Below, piece by piece: positions 12,751-23,600 of a DNA stretch of 64,000 bases. Each line of letters starts with the position of its first letter. Positions within the stretch are counted from its first letter, which is position 1. This DNA comes from Ptychodera flava (lineage: Eukaryota; Hemichordata; Enteropneusta; Ptychoderidae), in NCBI RefSeq assembly GCF_041260155.1, contig NC_091931.1, positions 17,745,166-17,809,165 of the forward strand. Reading direction: 5' to 3'. The position numbers and the translations under genes were made by a program. The notes below the pieces were generated by a model, which saw only the letters and a list, made by a program, of their open reading frames with translations, did no database searches and was not told the origin of the DNA.

Positions 12751-12840
<90 letters not shown>
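12751..12840. repeat. (AT)45 microsatellite
   Basis: Uninterrupted AT dinucleotides. The sequence after it (CCGACAAAGAACGCTCTCTT) matches the sequence after the AT tracts upstream of receptor 4, so the microsatellite is an inherited part of the duplicated 5' flank. Receptor 2 lacks it. Confidence 0.95.
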
Positions 12841-12845
<5 letters not shown>

Positions 12846-13009
12846 GACGCACACAAACACACACAAGCAACGAAGTCGTCAAAATGTCACACTCTAGCAA
12901 TGGCAGTGTCGGGTACTTCAAATTGTCATAATCTTCCGGAGTGTTTTCCGGCCTATCCCCGACAAAGAACGCTCTCTTATACCTGCCATTGTCGAAAATG
13001 ATATCAAAG

Positions 13010-14286
13010 CTGCTAGGCTACATTATCATCCAAGGTGGGCAAAACCTGTTAGATTGTTCATAATCAGGAGACATGGTAATGATGTCTTGTAAACCATTCC
13101 CATTTAAAACCTGGGCCCTAATATAACATCACGCGAAGGATGGCCATTGTGTTTCTATATTGTTTCATCTCATCTTCAGTCTAAGCTTTTCGTTTTTGCT
13201 TAGAAATGCCTACCTGACTGATATGCATTCAAAGTAAGGCTCGAAAAATTTGCTAAGTTATAAAGCCACAGGCTCGACAAAAGCTAGCTTCTTGTTGCAC
13301 TACATTTCAATCGACACTTTCTCCGAGACATTAAATGGTTTGTCGCAACGTCTCTCATCGGAAATATTGAAAGAGTGTAAAAAGATGTGTGTCACTGCAT
13401 TATTTGTGTACGAATCAAATTAACCACGGTGCATAAAGTTATTCTGCCTCTCATGCGAGGATATTGAGAGCAAACGCACCAAAGTTATATGTATGCAATT
13501 AACCTGCGCTGTAAAAGCACACCACGTAGCGCACAGGTAGATAGTTCGAAGGCATAAATATAGTATATCACACAAACACTTAACGGTCTATTCTCAACTA
13601 CAAAAATAGAAAAGAACTATTTTTTCGGGAAAAACTCCAAGCTTTACAAGAGCAATCGTGGAGGCACCGTGGGACAGTGGCTAGGGTACCGGATTTTACT
13701 ATCGGGAGGATGGCGAGTTCGAGACCCCGTAGGTCCAGAGTAACGGGGCCACTGTCAAAACACGATGAGTTTGAGACTCGAGGACGGTGTTGTGCCCCTG
13801 AGCATTACTTTGTACTCCTCATTGTCTTATTGGGTACTGGGTTACTGGTACCTTATCCTGTACTGTGGTTCGCCTGTTGGATGAATGATAAAATAAAAAA
13901 AGAAATAAAAAATAACAACAAGAATAAAATTGGTCGACTAAACCTGCACTCATATCCCTCCCGTTTTTGTTGTAGCCTGTTTCGGGCCCCTGTAACCACA
14001 CACTGAAAAGCTATTAACATACCATGCTATTATTGACATTAAAATCCACGTCAGCAGGCAGGAACAGCCTTTATTGGTCCATTTTGTTATATCACATTAC
14101 AAATGACCGCTTTAGTCTTCCATTGACATGTTGAAGTTATTAAACAAAGTCATTCCTTATTCAACATTAACGTGGAAAAGCAGGTCTTGCAAGGAAGTTG
14201 TCCTGAAAACCATATTTCTTCGATCCGGACTCGTCAAGTTTGGATGAGACAGGGAAGCCTACAAGGACGTGAGTTTGCTACTCGTC
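13010..14286 (+). promoter_or_regulatory. Receptor 1 proximal 5' flank and presumed 5' UTR
   Basis: Collinear with 28570-29608, 51640-52687 and 57055-57696. Shared blocks include GCTTAGAAATGCC, CGACAAAAGCTAGCTT, GAGACATTAAATGGTT and GCCTGTTTCGGGCCCC. At 13510-13517, TGTAAAAG stands where receptor 4 has TATAAAAG. A short upstream ORF of seven codons (ATG at 14103) occupies the same position as in receptor 4 and pseudogene 5. A SINE interrupts the segment. No transcript data are available, so the promoter role is inferred from conservation and spacing. Confidence 0.5.
13655..13925 (+). mobile_element. tRNA-derived SINE in receptor 1 leader
   Basis: The 5' part resembles a tRNA gene with RNA polymerase III boxes: TGGCTAGGGTA (A-box like, 13678-13688) and AGTTCGAGACC (B box, 13716-13726). 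It runs into an unrelated body and an A-rich tail with AAATAAAAA motifs (13888-13925). The flank of receptor 2 at the same place (around 29240-29270) is an empty site running from AAGCTTTACAA to ATGGTCAAGTAACC, which supports insertion. A short ACAAGA on both sides may be the target duplication, but this is weak. It is not a functional tRNA. Confidence 0.75.
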
Positions 14287-15396
14287 ATGAATAATTCCAC
14301 AGTTTCCCCTCCGTTGGAAAACTACATCTACATCTATGAATGGAATGATACTTACGGCGGCAATGACAGTTCAGAAGGAGATGGCCATTATGAAAGTAGA
14401 CAAGGCTACAATGTCGTTGCGTACAGCCTAGTATTGGCAGTTATCCTGATTCTGGGGCTTGTCGGCAACTGTACATTCATGTATGTGACTTGGAAAGTGC
14501 CATCCATGAGAACGGTGTTGAACATCTATCTAATGAACCTCTGTGTTGCTGACACTCTCTTTCTTGTGACGGGCATTCCTATCCGGATCTGCCTCAATCA
14601 TGAAGTGATTGCAAGTAACAACGTTAACGCGATAGTCTTCTTTTTCGCTACTTTCTGTTTTATTCCGCAGGCGGCCGGACTCTTCACCGTGACTCTCATC
14701 AGCATTGAGAGATATGTGGGGATATGTCATCCGTTAAAAGCCAGGTATTTCCGAAATAAGTACCGCATATGGGTCTCAGTGATGGCCAGCTGGTTGGTTG
14801 GACTTCTGCCGTGTCTGTTGTTTGCTATCGGAAAGGAATTGATGTTCAAGAGCACGGCTGTCATCACAGCAGCCTTCCTATGCGACATACTATCCTTTGT
14901 GGTGTGTCTGTTTATAGTGTTCTTTCTCTACAGCATGATTATCTGTAAAATGCGGACAGATGGACCAGCTCTTGCAAACAACGCTATGCTGCAGGATAGA
15001 AAGCAAGTAGTCGTGCTTTTGGTGGTGACTACATCCGTCTTCTTTGTTTGTCTCTTTCCTACGTATGTGATCCAGTTTGAGCTTCTACTGCACGAAATGG
15101 GTGTAACTTTTATATGGACATTTCGGCCAGGGATATTCTATATGCTGGCTTCCGTGCTGCTGTACTTCAATTCTGCTATCAACCCTGTGATTTACAACAT
15201 CACAAGCGCCAAATACAGGGAAGCATTTAAGAAAGCTCTTGACCAATGGAAATGTGAGAGGGAAATCTTCTCAGCTCACGGCCACGGAATGATCACTCCT
15301 CCAAGATCACCAACAACGAGAAGACAACTCAGGACAAAAGGCATGGAGCGTCGACAGTCCCTCGCGCCTTCGTTACCTGAAATACAGCCAGTGTAG
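14287..15396 (+). CDS. Class A peptide GPCR, TRH-receptor-like (receptor 1)
   Basis: An intronless 369-residue seven-helix receptor that should sit in the plasma membrane and signal through G proteins on binding a small peptide. Helices: TM1 43-67 (N61), TM2 78-98 (D89), TM3 114-141 with E141-R142-Y143, TM4 160-182 (W169), TM5 192-220, TM6 240-266 with C255-L-F-P258, TM7 279-304 with N299-P300-x-x-Y303, helix 8 to a likely palmitoylated C323. The extracellular N-terminus has four N-glycosylation sequons (N2, N3, N20, N26) and is rich in tyrosine and acidic residues. The conserved TM3 cysteine is V117 and ECL2 has no cysteine; the TM6 toggle tryptophan is L256. The ATG at 14287 was chosen because it is shared by the paralogues and has G at -3; an upstream in-frame GTG at 14269 is not a likely start. 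The ligand is unknown; the TRHR/GHSR/NMUR-like label is by motif resemblance. Confidence 0.9.
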   Translation: MNNSTVSPPLENYIYIYEWNDTYGGNDSSEGDGHYESRQGYNVVAYSLVLAVILILGLVGNCTFMYVTWKVPSMRTVLNIYLMNLCVADTLFLVTGIPIRICLNHEVIASNNVNAIVFFFATFCFIPQAAGLFTVTLISIERYVGICHPLKARYFRNKYRIWVSVMASWLVGLLPCLLFAIGKELMFKSTAVITAAFLCDILSFVVCLFIVFFLYSMIICKMRTDGPALANNAMLQDRKQVVVLLVVTTSVFFVCLFPTYVIQFELLLHEMGVTFIWTFRPGIFYMLASVLLYFNSAINPVIYNITSAKYREAFKKALDQWKCEREIFSAHGHGMITPPRSPTTRRQLRTKGMERRQSLAPSLPEIQPV

Positions 15397-16038
15397 CAAG
15401 TGCCATGTATTATGCTTTTCCCAACAGGCACGATGCTTGCGTCCAGCGAAACGTTTGAGCTGTAATGACAGACAAAGGACACAACCAGACAAGCGACTGC
15501 CGACAGTCCTGACGAACATTGCTTTCCTAAAAAATACATGTGATGATATGCAATGGTAAAGGTTTTGAAAAGTAAAGTGAGAAGGCAGTAATTTCTGCTC
15601 AACAACAATTAAAACGTTGCCTGATTACATTCTAAATATATCTTTCGTAAAGCGAAAGTTCGCTTACAACACTTATGAATAGTTCGCACATATACGTCAA
15701 CGGACATAAAATATCTAGCTATATCCTGTTTAGAGGTTATTTATTAAATTGGCATTTCTCTGCTTGTTGGTCTATCCAATTTAATCAATTTGTGACAAAT
15801 TTTTGTCAAGAAATATGCATGCCAAATTCCCTGTAAAGTAATCGTTTCCTTTTGAAATGATAAAAAATTTGAAAGAAAACTTCAATTTACCACTGGAAAG
15901 AGTACGGGGATGTATATACTTGAAGAGAGTATACGTTTGGAGAGAGTTGCATCGGGCCAAATAATGACAGCGTCCTTGTAGATTTTACGTTTGAAACTAC
16001 AGCAACACATTAGTTATGTTCGTTGAATGTTACTGGTC

Positions 16039-16070
<32 letters not shown>

Positions 16071-16380
16071 CTAGATTTCTTGTTTCCTATGCTACAATTA
16101 CTTGCCTGAAATTTAAGTATAGCGATGTGGACCTTGTGGCTTTAATTTGGTTTGTGAAGCTACACATACAATATAAAATTCGAATAACAATCAACGCATG
16201 TTGTCCCCGAAATGTGCAAAATGTCCCGCAAAATAAACAGTAGTGGGACACAGTGTCCCCTAGTTTTGAAATCCTGGCTGCAACACTGCTTATGTATCAA
16301 CATAAGAAATCAATTACTTGCTGTTACAGTACTGTTTCTGTTTGACACTTTCAAAAATAGCGTAAATGACGCTGCTCGCT
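15397..16380 (+). other. Receptor 1 3' flank with candidate poly(A) signal
   Basis: Non-coding sequence collinear with the 3' flanks of receptor 2 (30590-31770) and pseudogene 5 (60250-61370). An ATTAAA at 15608 lies in ACAACAATTAAAACGTTGCC, and the same hexamer recurs at 30900 and 60487, so it is a plausible cleavage signal about 210 nt past the stop. A (CAA)11-12 tract at about 16037-16071 corresponds to looser CAA-rich stretches in the other copies. Confidence 0.5.
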
Positions 16381-17660
16381 AGATGATACAAGATGCAAAT
16401 TTGACACCGAAAAGGCTATGATTTGGAAATGGAGATATTTTGAAGGAACATCAAATACTTAGCCGAGAAAAGAAATTTACATATTCCGAAATTATCTAAT
16501 GAATTCTCAATAAAGTTAGTCCTGGGCATCGACAAGTCAAATTTAACGGTATCTTACAGACATTATTGGGGGAAAGTTACAAAAAATGGGAAGTTGCTGA
16601 AAATAAATTATGATTATAAATTTTAATATTTCATCAATAATGCAGTAAGTTTTTCCTGGAAAAGGGATATTCCTACATCACACATCAGAAAGTTATGTTG
16701 AAAGTTCTTTCGCGGGCTAAATGATAAAGACTTGTTTTTGAAACTGCACTACAATATAAACTGATTCAGATATTTTCCTTTGCAATTTTGGCACCAAAAT
16801 TCTACTGCACAAACTTTATCATGTAAACTTCTAATATAACTAATCGTTTTTGGCAGTTTGTAACACAGTCATTGCCAATACAAACTTGCCAACAATGAAC
16901 TGTGATTTCTGACAGAAACGTTTTTGCTGAGGAAAATTTAATAAGCAAAGCTTTTAAACAGTTACAACTTGAAATTTTTAAATTGCAAATCCATCAATTT
17001 CGGAACTCTGTTTTTTATTATGTTACACACATTGTCTGATACTACAATATTGTCGAGAAGTATTCCTCATCCTCCATCATACGGAGATTTGTAATGATGT
17101 ACAACACACAGCTTTATCCATTAAGATCGTTCTTAACATAGTCTGATTTCAATTATCTGTCATTTTGATTGAAAAGGTAAATGGTGTTCATTCTATATGT
17201 TTGAATAAAAACAGCTACAATTTTGGAATTGTGCACCGCCTTGTATTACGATTGCCTTGCTCGTTGACCAAAGTTGACCCCTATTAAACATTAACATTGC
17301 ACGTTAAAAATGTTGTGTACATATACTTAGAGGTTCGATCATACCCTTGATGATTTAACAATACAATACTGCAGAAATAAAGGTCAATAATTGCTATAAA
17401 AGATTTGAAGTGCGTGGTTTTTTTACTTCCCGCATGCTTGTGCAATTAACACGATTGGAACTAATTTGGGATAATTGGATCTTCATATTTTTCAAATTTC
17501 TCAAAAGTGTTTGGTGCCATATAGCTGAATGTTGCAATATTACAAATAACTCATAAAAACAAGTTTGTAACTAAAAAAGAAAAACAGATGAGCTTACATT
17601 TGCAGGTTAAAACGACCGTACTTCACCATCCAATTATTCCAAATTAGTTCCAATCGTGTT
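16381..17660 (+). repeat. Receptor 3' flank module B, founder copy
   Basis: Collinear with the second half of each 2.42 kb tandem unit and with the distal 3' flanks of receptor 2 (31780-32870), receptor 4 (54430-55100) and pseudogene 5 (61380-62460). Shared blocks include TAGCCGAGAAAAG.AATTTAC, TTACATATTCCG.AATTA, GGCATCGACAA and TATTGTCGAGAAGTATTCCT. It is more diverged from the array copies than they are from each other. Confidence 0.8.
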
Positions 17661-17664
17661 AATT

Positions 17665-20600
17665 TAGTTATGTTTTATAAGTTTAGGATGGCACATAGAG
17701 CCATTAGTACAGAATAGACCATGCCCTGCAATTGCAGTGCATGGGAGACTTTCCTTTTAAAGCAAATCGCAGCCACTTGTCAAATAAGTGCGAAAGTGAT
17801 GTGGTATCTTCTAAACGAATTAAGATTAAAACGTTCATCCCTTTCTACCAACGATTTTCGCCTTTTGATCCTCCACGACAATCTGAGACTGCCCAAGAGT
17901 ACACTGTGCTTGCACTTGGACCCAGTGACGTGGTACGTCAGTTTGTACCTGTTGAGGATACAAATGATCTACAGAATTGTGGGGTAAACCGGGCATGGGA
18001 CACGCGTAATTATGCAAAGTGTAGATCTTACATGAATTGTATGTGAACTAACCACGCACAGGACTCGAAGAGGTTCTGTGACCCTTTTATCACTTTCGTT
18101 CGTGTATTTCAGCCAATGCATGTAACGAGACGTTTCAGAGCCTCACTATGATCAGTAAATTATGCTGACTATTCACGACAGTGTCAATATTTATAGGATG
18201 AACTCGAATGTGCTGATTGTTTTATTCTACATTATCTCCTCATTTTCGACTGTATTATAAATATTGGAAATAAGGAACAATTTTTAGAAGAAAAAACAAT
18301 CAGCATTGTTGAGTACATCACAAATATTCACATAGTCATGAACACCATGATTGTTTCACATCTTCGAGCACATCACATAAATATTAGGACGAAAAACAAT
18401 AATCATTTTCGAGTGAATAATAAATATAAGCAAAGTTGTGAATACTTTAATTGTCCCTCATCTTTGAGATGGCAGTAAATTTATGGATTATGGTATGAAA
18501 TGTTGCCCCTTCTAAATGACGTCCTCCAGTGCTAACAAATGAAAAAGCGTGCTGGCCGGTGTTTATTTTACCCCCTTCTTGAAAGACAAACATTGTTTGT
18601 AATTCAGAGGTGATGTCAGATCAAAATCCAAATTGCAATTTTTGTCATTTCATTTATTACATGTAAATGTCTTTGTTGTACACCATTCATTACTAAGTAA
18701 TTACTCATGCCTGTTGCACTTTAATATGTTCATAACAGACTGAGGGGCCTATGTCCGGATCAATGATAGGGTACTCAGGAATTCATGACTGTCGAAATTA
18801 GAATGAACATTTGAAAATGTGGAGATGTTCTGACATTTTATGGGCGTATTCAACTTCTGATTGGTCCTCGTACAACTGAGTCTGAAGAATTTGGAAGTCA
18901 ATACAGGAAATATCAGGCACGCTAGTTTAGATCACCTTTCTTTTTCATGCACTACGTCACATCAATAGCCAACAACGAAGGACGTATACAACATCAAATA
19001 TTTAGCCGGGAAAAGGAATTTACATATTCCGCAATTACCTAATGAAATTTCAATATAGTTAGTCCTAGGCATCGACAGGTCAAATGTTAACGGTATCTTA
19101 CACACACTGTGGAAGGAAAGTTGCAAAACATGAGAAGATTGTGAAAACAAATGATGATGACAAATTTCCATCAATAGATGAAGTAAGTTTTTTCCCTGGA
19201 AATAGGTTATTCCTACGTCACACATCAGAAAGCTATGTTGAAAGTGCATTTGCAGGACTAAAATGATAAAACTATCAAAAGACTTGTTTTTGAAACCGCA
19301 CTATATTTTAAACTCGTTCATACATTTTTTATTGCCATTTTTATACTGCACAAACATTTTCTAATATACATTTTCAAATGTGTTTAATAGGTTTTGGCAG
19401 TTGGCCACACAGCCATTGCCAAAAACAAATTTGAAAACAATACTTGATCATAAATTGTTACTTCTGACAGAAAATATTTTGCAGCTAAGGAAAATTTAAT
19501 AAGCATAGCTACCAATTTCGGAACTCAGTATTTTATTTTGCTACACACATTGTCTGAAACTACAATATTGTCGAGAAGTATTCCTCATCCTCAATCAAAC
19601 AGAGATTTGTAATGATGTACAACATACAGCTTTATCCATTAAGATCGTTCCTACTCATTGCAAAATTAGTAAAGACCAATATTACACTTGAGAAATCCTT
19701 TTTTGTTCGTGAATGATGAACGAAGAGGGCATAGTTTTATATGTAACATAACGTTGTCTGATTTCAATTATCTGTTATTTGATTGAAAAGGTAAATGGGT
19801 TTCATTCTATCTTTGAATAAAGCCAGTTACAATTTTGAATTGTGCACCGCCTTGTGTGTCACGATTACCTTGCTCGTTGATCGAAGTTAACCCTTAGTAA
19901 ATATCAACATGGCATGCTAAAAGTGTTGTGTACATGTATTTACAGGTTCAATCATACCCTTCATGATTTAGGAATACAAAGGATTAGTAAATTGTTCTAA
20001 AATACTGCAGAAATAAAGGTCAATAATTGCTCTAAAAAGATTTGATATGCTGTTTTTACACTTCCCGCATATTTGTGCAATTTTGGTTATGTTTTGCAAG
20101 TTTTTGGTGGCACATAAAGCCATCACGGAATAGACTGTGCCCTAGTATTACATTGCATGGGAACCTTTCCCTTTAAAAAAATCGCAGCCACTTGTCAAAT
20201 TAGTGCGAAAGTGATGTGACATCTTCTAAACGAATTAAGATTAAAACGTTCATCCCTTTCTACCAACGATTTTCGCCTTTTGATCCTCCACGACAATCTG
20301 AGACCGCAAGAGTACACTGTGCTTGCACTTGGACCCAGTGACGTGGAACTTCAGTTTGTACCTGTTGAGGATACAAATGATCTACAGAATTGTGGGGTAA
20401 ACCGGGCATGGGACACGCGTAATTATGCAAAGTGTAGATCTTACATGAATTGTATGTGAACTAACCACGCACAGGACTCGAAGAGGTTCTGTGACCCTTT
20501 TATCACTTTCGTTCGTGTATTTCAGCCAATGCATGTAACGAGACGTTTCAGAGCCTCACTATGATCAGTAAATTATGCTGACTATTCACGACAGTGTCAA

Positions 20601-23600
20601 TATTTATAGGATGAACTCGAATGTGCTGATTGTTTTATTCTACATTATCTCCTCATTTTCGACTGCATTATAAATATTGGAAATAAGGAACAATTTTTAG
20701 AAGAAAAAAACAATCAGCATTGTTGAGTACATCACAAATATTGACATAGTCATGAACACCATGATTTTTTCACATCTTCGAGCACATCACATAAATATTA
20801 AGACGAAAAACAATAATAATTTTCGAGTACATAATAAATATAAGCAAGGTTGTGAATACTATAATTGTCCCTCATCTTTGAAATAGCAGGAAATTTATGG
20901 ATTATGTTGTAAAATGTTGTCCCTGCTAAATGACGTCCTCCAGTGCTAACAAATGAAAAAGCGTGCTGGCCCGTGTTTATGTTACCCCCTTCTTGAAAGA
21001 CAAACGTTGTCTGTAATTCAGTTGTGATGTCAGATCAAAATCCAAAATGAAATTTTTGTCATTTCATTTATTACATGTAAATGTCTTTGTTGTACACCAT
21101 TCATTACTAAGTAATTACTCATTCCTGTTGCACTTTAATATGTTCATAACAGACTGAGGGGCCTATGTCCGGATCAATGATAGGGTACTCAGGAATTCAT
21201 GACTGTCGAAATTAGAATGAACATTTGAAAATGTGGAGATGTTCTGACATTTTATGGGCGTATTCAACTTCTGATTGGTCCTCGTACAACTGAGTCTGAA
21301 GAATTTGGAAGTCAATACAGGAAATATCAGGCACGCTAGTTTAGATCACCTTTCTTTTTCATGCACTACGTCACATCAATAGCCAACAACGAAGGACGTA
21401 TACAACATCAAATATTTAGCCGAGAAAGGAATTTACATATTCCGCAATTACCTAATGAAATTTCAATATAATTAGTCCTAGGCATCGACAGGTCAAATGT
21501 TAACGGTATCTACACACACTGTGGAAGGAAAGTTGCAAAAAATGAGAAGATTGTGAAAACAAATCATGATGACAAATTTCCATCAATAGATGAAGTAAGT
21601 TTTTTCCCTGGAAATAGGTTATTCCTACGTCACACATCAGAAAGCTATGTTGAAAGTGCATTTGCAGGACTAAAATGATAAAACTATCAAAAGACTTGTT
21701 TTTGAAACCGCACTATATTTTAAACTCGTTCATACATTTTTTATTGCCATTTTTATACTGCACAAACATTTTCTAATATACATTTTATAATGTGTTTAAT
21801 AGGTTTTAGCAGTTGGCCACATAGCCATTGCCAAAAACAAATTTGAAAACAATACTTGATCATAAATTGTTACTTCTGACAGAAAATATTTTGCAGCTAA
21901 GGAAAATTTAATAAGCATAGCTACCAATTTCGGAACTCAGTATTTTATTTTGCTACACACATTGTCTGAAACTACAATATTGTCGAGAAGTATTCCTCAT
22001 CCTCAATCAAACAGAGATTTGTAATGATGTACAACATACAGCTTTATCCATTAAGATCGTTCCTACTCATTGCAAAATTGGTAAAGACCAATATTACACT
22101 TGAGAAATCCTTTTTTGTTCGTGAATGATGAACGAAGAGGGCATAGTTTTATATGTAACATAACGTTGTCTGATTTCAATTATCTGTTATTTTGATTGAA
22201 AAGGTAAATGGGTTTCATTCTATCTTTGAATAAAGCCAGTTACAATTTTTGAATTGTGCACCGCCTTGTGTGTCACGATTACCTTGCTCGTTGATCGAAG
22301 TTAACCCTTAGTAAATATCAACATGGCATGCTAAAAGTGTTGTGTACATGTATTTACAGGTTCAATCATACCCTTCATGATTTAGGAATACAAAGGATTA
22401 GTAAATTGTTCTAAAATACTGCAGAAATAAAGGTCAATAATTGCTCAAAAAAGATTTGATATGTTGCTTTTTTCACTTCCCGCATATTTGTGCAATTTTG
22501 GTTATGTTTTGTAAGTTTTGGGTGGCACATAAAGCCATCAAGAAATAGACCGTGTCCTAGTATTACAGTGCATGGGAACGTTTCCCTTTAAAACAAATCG
22601 CAGCCTCTTGTCAAATTAGTGCGAAAGTGATGTGACTTCTTCTAAACGAATTAAGATTTAAACGTTCATCCCTTTCTACCAACGATTTTCGCCTCTTGAT
22701 CCTCCACGACAATCTGAGACCGCACAAGAGTACACTGTGCTTGCACTTGGACCCAGTGACGTGGTACGTCAGTTTGTACCTATTGAGGATACAAATGATC
22801 TACAGAATTGTGGGGTAAACCAGGCATGGGCATGCATAATTATGCAAAGTGTAGATCTTACACGAATTGTATGTGAGCTAACCACGCACAAGAGTAGAAG
22901 AGGTTCTTTGACGCTGTTATCACTTTCGTTCGTGTATTTCAGCCAACGCATGTAACGAGACGTTTCAGAGCCTCACTATGATCAGTAAATTATGCTGACT
23001 ATTCACGACAGTGTCAATATTTATAGGATGAACTCGAATGTGCTGATTGTTTTATTCTACATTATCTCCTCATTTTCGACTGCATTATAAATATTGGAAA
23101 TAAGGAACAATTTATAGAAGAAAACACAATCAGCATTGTTGAGTACATCACAAATATTCACATAGTCATGAACACCATGATTGTTTCACATCTTCGAGCA
23201 CATCACATAAATATTAGGACGAAAAACAATAATAATTTTCGAGTTCATAATAAATATAAGCAAAGTTGTGAATACTATAATTGTCCCTCATCTTTGAGAT
23301 AGCAGGAAATTTATGGATTATGTTGTAAAATGTTGTCCCTGCTAAATGACGTCCTCCAGTGCTAACAAATGAAAAAGCGTGCTGGCCCGTGTTTATTTTA
23401 CCCCCTTCTTGAAAGACAAACATTGTCTGTAATTCAGTGGTGATGTCAGATCAAAATCCAAAATGCAATTTTTGTCATTTCATTTATTAAATGTAAATGT
23501 CTTAGTTGTACACCATTCATTACTAAGTAATTACTCATGCCTGTTGCACTTTAATATGTTCATAACAGACTGAGGGGCCTATGTCCGGATCAATGATAGG

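Noticed and set aside
12637..12921. Long Ile-Tyr repeat open frames over AT microsatellites (also near 48300, 51300 and 51500)
   Set aside because: AT dinucleotide tracts are open in several frames by nature; there is no coding evidence.
13660..13730. Possible tRNA gene
   Set aside because: The A and B boxes are present but no cloverleaf can be folded, and the sequence continues into a SINE body with an A-rich tail.
17732..18046. 104-codon open frame in module A of the array, with shorter relatives at 22737 and 25055
   Set aside because: The frame is broken by a 2-base deletion and stops in the second unit and shortened elsewhere; the near-identical copies explain the resemblance without coding.
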